Positions 8,399 to 16,525 of a DNA stretch of 28,310 nucleotides are shown here, in pieces; position 1 is the first letter of the stretch; every line of letters begins with the position of its first letter. The position numbers and the translations under genes were made by a program. Below the pieces are notes generated by a model that saw nothing but the letters and a program-made list of their open reading frames with translations, ran no database searches and had not been told where the DNA came from. The DNA lies in contig MJCC01000033.1 in the NCBI GenBank assembly GCA_001766655.1, positions 1 to 28,310 on the forward strand. The letters run 5' to 3'. Origin of the DNA: Phytomonas francai. Lineage: Eukaryota > Euglenozoa > Kinetoplastea > Trypanosomatida > Trypanosomatidae.

Positions 8399-9124
8399 AT
8401 GTCGGTGCTGATCGAGACCGGTGCGATGGCGGCGCCGGGGGAGGTGCTGTTCCGCGCGCGCGTGGAGGGCGCTGAGCGTGAGGTCTCGGCCGGCGCGGGG
8501 TGCTACGCGCGCGTGGTGGAGGCGGAGGCGGCGTGCGCGGAGCGGCACGTCGTGGCGAGTCGCCTGGGCGTCGTGCAGTGGGACGGCCCCGTCGTGGCGG
8601 TGTACCCGTGGGCGGCGCTCTCTGCGCGGCGTGCGTGCGGGGTGCCGACGTCGGGCGCGCGCGCGGGGGTTGTGTTCGGGCCGCGGCCGGGGCATCGCGT
8701 GCTCGTGCGCATCACCCACAGCGGGCGCTTCTCCGCGAGCGGGGAGGTGATCGCGGTGGACGGGGTGTGGAGCAGCGGCGGGGCGGCGCCGGGCCAACAG
8801 GACAGCTTCCGAGGCGCCCTGCGCGTCGAGGACATCCGGCCGTTCCGCGTGACGAAGGACCAGCTGCAGCCGCCGCCGCCGTCGGAGGCGTTCCGCGCCG
8901 GCGATGTCGTGCAGGCCGAGGTGCTGTCGCAGTCCGAGGCCCGGCTGTACCAGCTCACCACCATACCCGAGTGCTGCGGCGTGGTGCAGAGCAGCGTGCA
9001 GTGCGGCGAGCGGCGTGTGGCGCTGCAGGTGGTGCCTGGCAGGCGGGATGTGATGCTATGCCCCGTGGACGGGCGGTTGCATCCGCGCTGGTGCCCCCTG
9101 GTGCCCGCTGCGGAGCGCGGTTAA
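8399..9124 (+). CDS. CSL4: Exosome complex cap subunit CSL4 (EXOSC1)
   Basis: 241 aa from the first in-frame ATG (8399); the in-frame ATG at 8426 would give 232 aa and starts just before the conserved core, so it is a real alternative. The order of elements fits CSL4: an N-terminal barrel with PGEVLF and AGAGCYARV, an S1 domain with RPGHRVLVRIT, the FRGALRVEDIRPFRVTKD block, AFRAGDVVQAEVLS, then LYQLTTIPECCGVV and a C-terminal CPVDGR stretch replacing the zinc ribbon. CSL4 is one of three S1/KH cap proteins that sit on the RNase PH ring of the RNA exosome and guide RNA to the catalytic subunits. The gene is very GC-rich compared with its flanks. Family assignment is firm; only the start is uncertain. 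Confidence 0.9.
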   Translation: MSVLIETGAMAAPGEVLFRARVEGAEREVSAGAGCYARVVEAEAACAERHVVASRLGVVQWDGPVVAVYPWAALSARRACGVPTSGARAGVVFGPRPGHRVLVRITHSGRFSASGEVIAVDGVWSSGGAAPGQQDSFRGALRVEDIRPFRVTKDQLQPPPPSEAFRAGDVVQAEVLSQSEARLYQLTTIPECCGVVQSSVQCGERRVALQVVPGRRDVMLCPVDGRLHPRWCPLVPAAERG

Positions 9125-9321
9125 GCGGAATGCGCAGTACTTTCTACGGTGAGCGAGGTGTTATGAAATTACGTGGGGTTTAAGGCATCGCCAACGACAG
9201 GGTGGTTCCAGGTGAGTCGGTTAAGTTTAAACCTTACGATGGGAGGGAGGGGCCCTGGATGTGGGAGCACTCTGTTTGTTCGACGCACTGGCGACTGCTC
9301 TGTGGTGCCACCGAAGCTACC

Positions 9322-9392
9322 CCCTTCTGCTTCTCATTTTCCATTTTTTCTCCCCCCCCCCCCCCCCCTCCCTCTCTCTGTTGCGCTTAAAG
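9322..9392 (+). promoter_or_regulatory. Strong polypyrimidine tract and splice acceptor for the ketoacyl-CoA reductase gene
   Basis: More than 50 bases of almost pure pyrimidine followed by the first AG at 9391-9392. No ATG occurs between this AG and 9527, which supports ATG 9527 as the true start and a 5' UTR of about 134 nt that includes a (TA)n tract. Confidence 0.7.
9352..9368 (+). repeat. C17 homopolymer inside a polypyrimidine tract
   Basis: Seventeen consecutive C within a long pyrimidine run (about 9322-9379). Length is likely unstable in replication and in sequencing. It sits where the splice-directing tract of the next gene is expected. Confidence 0.95.
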
Positions 9393-9458
9393 AGTATTAT
9401 TCCCTATTTTGGATTATACATCCTCGTTCACAGACTATAGTTTCCTATTTTCTCTCAA

Positions 9459-9468
<10 letters not shown>

Positions 9469-9491
<23 letters not shown>
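9469..9491. repeat. (AT)n microsatellite in predicted 5' UTR
   Basis: About 23 bases of alternating AT between the predicted splice acceptor and the start codon at 9527. Confidence 0.9.
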
Positions 9492-9493
<2 letters not shown>

Positions 9494-9526
9494 ATTCACA
9501 CACATAAACTCCTATATCGTTTAACA

Positions 9527-10456
9527 ATGTACTGCACTCTTTTATCAGCAGTTGGTATCGCCACGCTTGGTGTAATCTGTGTCAAGGTGCTTTTGTTTGC
9601 CAAGCTGAACTTTTTGACGACACTCGACATGAAGCGCAAGTATGGCAAGGCGGGTGGCTGGGCGGTTGTGACTGGGGCGAGCGAGGGCATCGGGCATGCG
9701 ATGGCGCTGGACCTTGGGCGACGGGGCTTCAACGTCTGCGTGATTGCACGCACGAAGTCGAAGCTGGATGGCGTCGCGGAGGAGCTGCGCGGGTTGGGTG
9801 TCGAGGGACGCGCGATATCGTTTGACTTCGCCGAGGCAACGCAGGCGAACTGGACGGAGCTGTATGCGCAGCTGGACGGACTGGAGATCGCAGTTCTGGT
9901 GAACAACGTTGGCGTGAACTACGACTACGCGAACTATTTCGATGAGGTGCCGCTGGAGACGGACCTTCGACTGCTGAAGGTAAACTGCGAGTCGACGCTG
10001 CGCATGAGCAAGTACGTGGTGCCGAAGATGAAGGCGAAGGGCGCCGGGGCCATTGTGTGCCTGAGCTCTGTTTCTGCGACAACGCCCGCACCGCTTCTGG
10101 CGACGTATGCCGGCACGAAGGCCTTTAACGGGTATTTCGGCAGCGCGTTGTCGTATGAGCTCAAGAGGTACGGGATCGACGTGCTCACCGTGACGCCAAA
10201 CCTAGTTGTGAGCCGCATGACGCAGGGCGTGAGCACACGCAAGCCGCGCGAGACGTTCATGATGGTGAACGCGGACCAGATGGCTCACCAGACGCTGGAC
10301 AAGTTGGGCAGCGCGCATGTGACGCCCGGGCACCGCAACCATGCCATTATCGAGGCCATACTGAACCTACTGCCTGTTGATTATTGCAGCAATCAGATTC
10401 TGAAGCTCCATATTAGCACGAAAAAGCGTGCTGAGAAACGCATTCAGCAAAAGTGA
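9527..10456 (+). CDS. KCR: Very-long-chain 3-ketoacyl-CoA reductase (short-chain dehydrogenase, HSD17B12/IFA38 type)
   Basis: 309 aa. It would catalyse the NADPH-dependent reduction of 3-ketoacyl-CoA, the second step of the microsomal elongase cycle. An N-terminal hydrophobic segment (about 4-25) would anchor it in the ER. The Rossmann motif TGASEGIG is at 49-56, NNVG at 126-129 (the variant typical of this subfamily), the catalytic Ser at 180-181, and the Tyr-x3-Lys pair at Y194 and K198 (YAGTK). The tail is Lys-rich (KKRAEKRIQQK) but does not end in a canonical KKxx retrieval signal. The open frame continues upstream without an ATG; 9527 is the first ATG after the acceptor. Another membrane-bound steroid-dehydrogenase-like SDR is the alternative. 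Confidence 0.88.
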   Translation: MYCTLLSAVGIATLGVICVKVLLFAKLNFLTTLDMKRKYGKAGGWAVVTGASEGIGHAMALDLGRRGFNVCVIARTKSKLDGVAEELRGLGVEGRAISFDFAEATQANWTELYAQLDGLEIAVLVNNVGVNYDYANYFDEVPLETDLRLLKVNCESTLRMSKYVVPKMKAKGAGAIVCLSSVSATTPAPLLATYAGTKAFNGYFGSALSYELKRYGIDVLTVTPNLVVSRMTQGVSTRKPRETFMMVNADQMAHQTLDKLGSAHVTPGHRNHAIIEAILNLLPVDYCSNQILKLHISTKKRAEKRIQQK

Positions 10457-11639
10457 AGCTTTTGCACTCGATGGCACCCTGTCTCTAGATTCTTTCATAG
10501 CATATAACTGATATTAATCGCAAGGGATACATGTGCGAAAAAGGGCACCTTTGGTACATTCAGGGGCTCCAATAAATGCTAATGTTATCCACGTAAGAGT
10601 TTTTTCGTTGTCTGTAATGGGTTTAAAGTACTGTTGACCAGTTTATATAAATTGTGATGTGGGTAGAAATGTAGATGCTGGGATATTCATGTGGCGTACC
10701 TCCGTGGGCTCCGAAGGTCGAAATGAGTGGACCAATTGGTTTCTATTTTTCTTCTTTCTTATATTTAAGAAGGTTCCAATGAGATCCGGCAGCGGCATTG
10801 TCGAGTTGTGCAGCCTCTGGGGGCGGTTGAGGTCCTTGCTTATTTGCGGCTGCCTGTCGAGCGGTGATTGAATTTGGCTATTCATGAAGCAGCGGACTGG
10901 TGGGCGAAAGATCGGGTAGCCCTCGGACGCGGCCTTCGTGGTGCGCAGTCGCGGGGGCTGCGTGTCCGCTTCGCGTGTGTGTGTGGATGCATGGCGGTTA
11001 GGCTGAGGGGTGGGCAACCTTGCGGCCTAAGGGATGCCTTACAGCCGTCTTCGAGGGGTGCGCACACCACGTGGCATCCTGTAGTCTGTGCAGTTTCTAT
11101 TGTTGTGGATTTTATACTTATTTGGGGGTTATCTGACTTGACAGTGAATGCACTGTGTGTGTGTGTGTGTGTGTGTGTTCCTTTTTCCTAGAAATTGGTG
11201 GAGGGGGAGCTCACGCATGCACCGGATCTTTTCAAAGCAAAAGCGTGGGTGTTTGCGCTCTTACGCGTTGGTTCTTTTTTTTTCCTTGGCGGGGTTCACC
11301 TTGCTTAGGTGTGGGACCTGCACAGGGGGATCAGCGTGGGGTATAGATCAATGCGACGTAGCGTGGGTTGGGATGTGCGTCTACACGATCTGATGGCGTT
11401 GCAGTAAATGTAGGCTTCGTGTGTGACTGCCCCTGTCTTCACATCTAACTCTACATCTTCTTTTGTCCCCACTATTTACTGGTGTAGCAATAGCGCTTTA
11501 GAGCCTTCTTTTTAAGGAAATATAGTATGAAGCTGTCTGCTTAATACATATCAAGATCGTTAAGTATAGATACCCATAAATATAAAACTGTACCTGACAC
11601 CTTCTCATCACTGCAAAACCTTTTCTTCTTCACTTCTTT
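10457..11639. other. Intergenic region, no supported gene
   Basis: About 1.2 kb. It holds a moderately GC-rich patch (about 10880-11070) whose short frames lack an ATG start and show no domain pattern, a (TG)n tract at 11154-11179, a T-rich run near 11276 and pyrimidine patches at 11455-11470. Nothing recognisable as an RNA gene was seen by eye. Confidence 0.6.
11154..11179. repeat. (TG)13 microsatellite
   Basis: 26 bases of alternating TG in the intergenic region. Confidence 0.95.
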
Positions 11640-12290
11640 ATGGATAAAATGTCTGAACCTGCACACCAGTCCTCTGTAGTGCATTTCTCTGAACATGCCG
11701 AACCTTCATCGCGAGGTGGGAGCGAGTTGGGGCGCATTGAGAGTCCGTACCACCAACTGTCTACGCGCAATGAAAGTTGTAGGAGTTGTAACTCCCAAAG
11801 TGAGGCTGTGTTGGAGAAGATCAGGCTGCCGGTGCGTTTGAAGATTTTTATGTCATGCCTATTATCCCTGTATTTTCTGATATCCGTTGCTCTAGTGTGT
11901 GTGTGTGTGGTAGATCTCATCCAATATCTAAAGAATGAAGAGGTAGACCCCGATAATTCCAGTCTGCTTCATTGTAACATTTACTTATATGTGTCCTCTA
12001 TAGTTGAACTGTGTCTGTCCATTATTTTCGCCCCAATTTTAGTTTACTGTACAATGCGAAAACCCCATATTCTCACCGAAACGGAAAATCATCTCAAGCT
12101 AACATACTGCCTTCGGACTGTTTGTTTTGCTCTTTTCGTATTGTCACTCTACACAGTCTTCATACTATTTTTGGATCTCAGTGTGGCCTCTTCGAATCTT
12201 GTTTGGCTTCGCAGGGTGTTTGCATCCGCGCGAACCGTCTTTCTGGGCATTTACTTCCTAATCTTAATGATGATATCATGTATTATATAG
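11640..12290 (+). CDS. Four-helix membrane protein of unknown function
   Basis: 216 aa, family not recognised. A hydrophilic N-terminus (1-65, Ser/Glu-rich, with CRSCNS at 47-52) is followed by four strongly hydrophobic segments at about 69-93, 112-137, 156-180 and 194-216, with charged loops between. The protein ends within the fourth helix. The tetraspan layout resembles tetraspanin-like or MARVEL-like proteins, but no CCG motif or other signature is present. No signal peptide is seen. ATG 11640 and ATG 11649 are both in frame. The best pyrimidine tract (11620-11639) abuts the first ATG, and the next AG (11669-11670) lies beyond both, so a distal acceptor around 11485 would be needed. The length and clean hydrophobic periodicity make it a likely real gene. 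Confidence 0.7.
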   Translation: MDKMSEPAHQSSVVHFSEHAEPSSRGGSELGRIESPYHQLSTRNESCRSCNSQSEAVLEKIRLPVRLKIFMSCLLSLYFLISVALVCVCVVDLIQYLKNEEVDPDNSSLLHCNIYLYVSSIVELCLSIIFAPILVYCTMRKPHILTETENHLKLTYCLRTVCFALFVLSLYTVFILFLDLSVASSNLVWLRRVFASARTVFLGIYFLILMMISCII

Positions 12291-13743
12291 TGGATACCCA
12301 GTGAATGATCGGAGTGCGAGAGGATGTATATGGTTTTGATAATATCTTTACTCCCAGAAAACGAATATGAGAACCCCTTCTATAAACTGCTATTTTTTGT
12401 GATATTTATCACTTCATTTTTATTTACAAATTCATTCTGGAGTTGTGTGAGGCGAGCGGACCCCTTCCATCCGAGAGTATCTGGGGACTGAAGTGATGGC
12501 CATGCATATATGCCGATCTGGGGGGTTTTCTGTGCTTTTGCGCGCAACTCTATCGTGGGGGAATGATCACGCTCATAAGAACATTTTTCACAGCAGATGA
12601 AGTGTCTAGCTATTCCTCTCTGTTGTACGCAAGTCCTTGTTGTGTCTGCATCGACCAGTAACGCGTATCCGTTGTATTGAAGCTTGTACGGTTGTACGAA
12701 AATATATTGTTAACTTATTGGTCATGTACGTATAATTTTCTTTTTGAACAAGGCAAACCCAACGACACGGAAGGCGCGGACGGAGCGGCATGCGATGTGT
12801 CGCCGACACGGGAGCTGTGAGGCGACTGTGGTCTCTATGTGAGCGCTGACGTTTTTTATTCTGACCATTCCCTCTTTTCTTCTAGAACTCCAATAGCATG
12901 CTGTACCAAATGTGCGTCGCTCACTAAGAGAGCCGGTAAAGGCGGGAGCTCGTCCGCCAATTCCGCCCCTCCTCCCGGGGTAGGCGGGAGGCGCGCCCGT
13001 ACGCGTGCCTGCATGGCGGCGGTCCGCTCAACACTGCCCTTGGCTCCCCACGCAAAAAGCGATGTGAGTCTAGTCCTCGGTATCGACCGCTATGCGAGGA
13101 CATTTCTTCTCGTAATATAGCCCTACCTATTTCTTTTCTCCTGTGTTTAATGCATCGGGTGATCTTCGAGCATGATTAGGATGCAGCCTGCACGTATATG
13201 TATATGATGCTGATTTTATACAAGGAATGATCTACTATTCTAAGCATGGCTTGAGTGCCGCGCAGATATTTCTTCACAGTGTTTAGAGTGCGTTTTAAAC
13301 ACGTTACGTTGCTTTTCATATTTAGTCGAGCGGTAAAGTTTGTTGCTACATCAGGCTCATTGTGTCTTACATTACTACCATTACTATTATTTTTATTCAT
13401 TATAATTATCTTGATTTTCATTTTTTGTTTTTCAAGACACTATCGAGTACAAATAATCAGTGAGGGAATTAGTTTCGGCATGGAACGATTCGGGCTGATT
13501 TTAGGTGCTTATGCAGTGCCTTTCTGTTTGGTCATGCATCTGGTTTGAAGTTTTTTTGTTCATGTACTTAAAAAAATTCCTTAATACTTTAGTATTCGAA
13601 ATTAATGATGTGCTTGTTTCCATAGAATATACTCTCTTTGTTATTTCTATTGTCCTTTATTTATCTTGTTGGTTCTGGTCTGTTACTGTTTTGACGCTGC
13701 GTTATTCACATCATCAACCGCCAGAGGTAAACGAAAGAACGAC
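12291..13743. other. Intergenic region, no supported gene
   Basis: About 1.45 kb. A GC-rich island at about 12900-13090 with a short inverted element (around 12975-12995) contrasts with the AT-rich, T-run-dominated 13100-13700. Short open frames here begin with non-ATG codons or are simple hydrophobic runs from T-rich DNA. The distal part (13635-13690) is pyrimidine-rich and leads to the acceptor for the next gene. Confidence 0.55.
13635..13724 (+). promoter_or_regulatory. Candidate trans-splice acceptor for CFAP53
   Basis: A T/C-rich stretch at 13635-13695 is followed by CCGCCAG, with AG at 13723-13724, 19 bases before the ATG at 13744. Confidence 0.5.
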
Positions 13744-15213
13744 ATGTCACGTAGTCATGCCTTCGCCGTAATCGAGGCTCGCCAGCGGCGCGAGGCTTTT
13801 ATGCGAGAGTTCGAGGCAGCACAAGCATCAGAACTACGGCAGAAGCTGAATGTGGAGTGGGAGTTAAAGGGAAATGCTAAAATATACCAGCAAGAGCTGT
13901 TCCGTACGTTAGATAAGGTGGAGGCGCGACACAAAGACACATTGATTGAGCGTCGAAGACGTCTCGCCGATCTTCTCACTCGTGAGCAGGCACAGTATGA
14001 ACAAATGTTGGGAAGCCTCACCGAGACAGACGGCCAGCGGCGCGAACGTCTTATTCATAAGGCGAAAGAGCTGCGCGCACGACGTGAAGAGGAGAAGCGC
14101 GCTGATATCGCGCAACGGACGGACCGTTTGTTCCGGGAAAAGATAGACCAACTCCGTGAGGCGGAGAGCCGTTTAAAGGTGATGCAGGTATCAGATGCGC
14201 GTTTTAGCCAGCTGGAGGAGGCGAAAAGGAAGCGCGAGGACGAGGCAGCGGAGGATGTATTCTTTGCCCAACAGGCTCTAGAGGCTCAACGGCTAGCCAT
14301 CGAGCGGTCCCAGCGTGATCTAGAGGCCGGCTATGTAAGCGGGGAAAAGTTGAAGCGAGATCTCGCAGTGCAGGTGCAGGGAAACGAGATGCGGAAGAGT
14401 CAAATGGCTGAGGAGCAGCAGCGCGAGAACGCAGAGTTCAAGCGTCTCGTCCACGAGGAGCATGTACAAGAGATGCAGAAGCGTGCGGCTCGTCGGCAGG
14501 CTGAATGTGAACTAGCCCAGGAAATGAAAGAGCTTAATGAGATCCTGCAGCGCGCCCGCAAGGAGGAGTACGACCGGCTGCGGCAGGAGGATAAGAAGCT
14601 GCTCGACTCCATCCTTGCTGAGTTGCAGGAGGAGAAGCTCAAACAACAGGAGGCGAGGCGCGAAAAAATACGTGCGCGGCAGTTGGAGTGGGATGACCTC
14701 CAACGGCAGCTTGCTCAGGCGAAGGAAGACGAGCACGCCTACGACCAACTTTGGGCTGAGGCAAATGATCGTGAGTGGGAGAAGCGCGAGGCGCGCTGGC
14801 GGGCCGATCAGGCGAAGCGGGATCAGCTTCTGCATAATATTCTTGAGGTACGCCGACAACAGGTGCTCGACATTCATCAGAAGCGGCGCGACGATGCGGC
14901 CGCGCGCAAAAATGACTACGAGGAGGTTGTGCGCGCCTCGACGAAGGACGACGGAACCCAAGAGGCGACGCGGCAGCGTCTGGCGCGCGCGCGTGAGAAC
15001 CAGGAGTTCCTTCTTGACCAGATAAGTCAGCGCACGGCGAAGGAGAATGCCGAAAAGATGGAAAGACAGCGAAGCCTGACCGACCAACAATCCCTCATGG
15101 CGCTTTACAAAGATCGTGTTGAGAGAGAGATGCAAAATCTCGAGGCGGCGAAACCAGCGCGATACAAAGACGTCCCGCTCGTACCAGCACATCGGCGAAA
15201 CCGACTTTTTTAG
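13744..15213 (+). CDS. CFAP53: Cilia- and flagella-associated protein 53 (CFAP53/CCDC11), TPH-domain coiled coil
   Basis: 489 aa; the human protein is about 514. Almost the whole length is charged coiled coil rich in Arg, Glu and Gln, the pattern of the trichohyalin-plectin-homology family. The N-terminal third matches CFAP53 in order and spacing as remembered: an ERRRRLADLL segment, then a run with KAKELRARREEEKR and a DRLFREKIDQLR block. The C-terminus keeps an RQ-L-x-YxDRVEREMQ region. CFAP53 is a microtubule inner protein of the doublet that helps attach dynein arms. In a kinetoplastid it would act in the flagellar axoneme. ATG 13744 is the first after the acceptor; the frame is open upstream only from a TTG. 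MNS1 and CFAP45 are related alternatives. Confidence 0.82.
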   Translation: MSRSHAFAVIEARQRREAFMREFEAAQASELRQKLNVEWELKGNAKIYQQELFRTLDKVEARHKDTLIERRRRLADLLTREQAQYEQMLGSLTETDGQRRERLIHKAKELRARREEEKRADIAQRTDRLFREKIDQLREAESRLKVMQVSDARFSQLEEAKRKREDEAAEDVFFAQQALEAQRLAIERSQRDLEAGYVSGEKLKRDLAVQVQGNEMRKSQMAEEQQRENAEFKRLVHEEHVQEMQKRAARRQAECELAQEMKELNEILQRARKEEYDRLRQEDKKLLDSILAELQEEKLKQQEARREKIRARQLEWDDLQRQLAQAKEDEHAYDQLWAEANDREWEKREARWRADQAKRDQLLHNILEVRRQQVLDIHQKRRDDAAARKNDYEEVVRASTKDDGTQEATRQRLARARENQEFLLDQISQRTAKENAEKMERQRSLTDQQSLMALYKDRVEREMQNLEAAKPARYKDVPLVPAHRRNRLF

Positions 15214-16094
15214 GCAAGTATAACCTGTTCCATCATTTTGGTATTAGTGTTTGTTGTGTCGTAAAATTACCTTGCTTTGGTTTTGGTTTGGTAAACCATG
15301 TAACAAAGAGCAGTAATTTAGGCTTTTTGTGTTTCTTCATTAGAACCATTCCCTGCTTGGAAAATGTATGTGCGGGAGTGTATATTTAGATAATCCTTCC
15401 AAATTTTTCTTGTGTAGGGGTGGCTATGTAAAATATCCATTATTGTTAGGATTTTGTCTTTAAGAAAAAAAAATTCCTTAATTTTGGATATCAACGAGTG
15501 ATATTTTCGCTTATTCGGAAAAACTCTGCTCTTTTGTACTTTGTTTTTTTCTGTATAATTTTTACCTTTTCTCTATAATTGTTTCGAGATTTGGTTTATC
15601 TAGAATGTTCTACTAGTTATGAGTCCTATAGGTAGAAATGATTTAGTTGCAGCTTTGATTACACTCCCCTGTTTCCTGGCCTGTTTCTTTCCATGAACAT
15701 GGGAACACTTCCTCAAGATAAGCATCTTGTCTGACTATAGGCACACGTTTGCACTTGAATAATAATAGGTGTGTAATGACAGTGTGGTGAACTGCTTAAA
15801 ACTTCAGTTTTATTTTACAGGGTTTTCACCTATTAACGAAGATGTCTTTAAGAATAAAAATCAGCGGTGTGGACGCCGAAAGATTTCGAATTATCGATGT
15901 GAATTGCTTCTCCAGGAAACTGTGCATGTATGTGGCTAAAAAGGGGGAGGCATGACGGTTTGAAATATTCTTGTGTGAGGTTCCAGAAATTTACGGTACG
16001 ATTAAGGCGTCTCATAGTCGTTTGGTGCGGGAGAGAGTGAGTGGTAGAGGGAGGGGGTAATTTTTGTCGACTTGCATAGGCCTTTGACTGGAAA

Positions 16095-16127
16095 TACACT
16101 TCAGATGAAAATTTCATCTGAAGTGTA
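16095..16127. repeat. Perfect 33-nt palindrome (16-bp arms, 1-nt centre)
   Basis: The arm tacacttcagatgaaa (16095-16110) is exactly reverse-complemented at 16112-16127 around a single A. It would form a near-loopless cruciform in DNA or a strong hairpin in RNA. It lies about 400 bases upstream of the next gene. Confidence 0.95.
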
Positions 16128-16369
16128 AAGCGTTACATTTATTGTTATTTTCTTTCATCACAGCCTTTGTCTTGATGTCAATGGATACGTTGCCGTTGGC
16201 ATTCATTTATTGGTGTTCTTTAGGTCTCATGGTTTCTTCGTCTTCTTGTTGGAACATATTGGCCGAAACAAGCAAAGAAGCACTCACACGATGATATGAA
16301 AAGGTTCTTACTTCGCTATTCGAGGGCGTGTGGGTCCGATATGAGGAATTTTTTGACTCTCCCATGAGT

Positions 16370-16439
16370 GCGATCTTTTGTTTTATTTATGATACACATT
16401 GTTAACCCCACCAAACATTCTACGATCTACACCTTGAAG
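16370..16439 (+). promoter_or_regulatory. Candidate trans-splice acceptor for the fRMsr-TIP41 gene
   Basis: Pyrimidine-rich patches between 16375 and 16435 end at AG 16438-16439. The next ATG is the gene start at 16526. AG at 16504-16505 is an alternative with a poorer tract. Confidence 0.4.
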
Positions 16440-16525
16440 CATAGGAAAATCAGCATTCAAGAATACGGGATCAAAGTGAATTGAAGTATTGGAAACGAAC
16501 GACAGTTGCGGTCTGAAGTGGCGTG

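Larger units (their letters stand above)
15214..16525. other. AT-rich intergenic region, no supported gene
   Basis: About 1.3 kb, T-rich with many short T and A runs. It contains a perfect 33-nt palindrome at 16095-16127 and a pyrimidine region (about 16370-16435) ending at AG 16438-16439. No open frame with coding character was found on either strand. Confidence 0.6.

Noticed and set aside
9173..9526. N-terminal extension of the ketoacyl-CoA reductase frame
   Set aside because: It begins at GTG, crosses the polypyrimidine tract, the splice acceptor and a TA repeat, so it is 5' UTR.
10868..11191. 107-codon frame ending in a TG repeat
   Set aside because: Non-ATG start and its tail is encoded by the (TG)n microsatellite.
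12839..13120. 93-codon frame in a GC-rich island
   Set aside because: Starts at GTG, shows no domain or hydrophobic pattern, and lacks an obvious acceptor close upstream.
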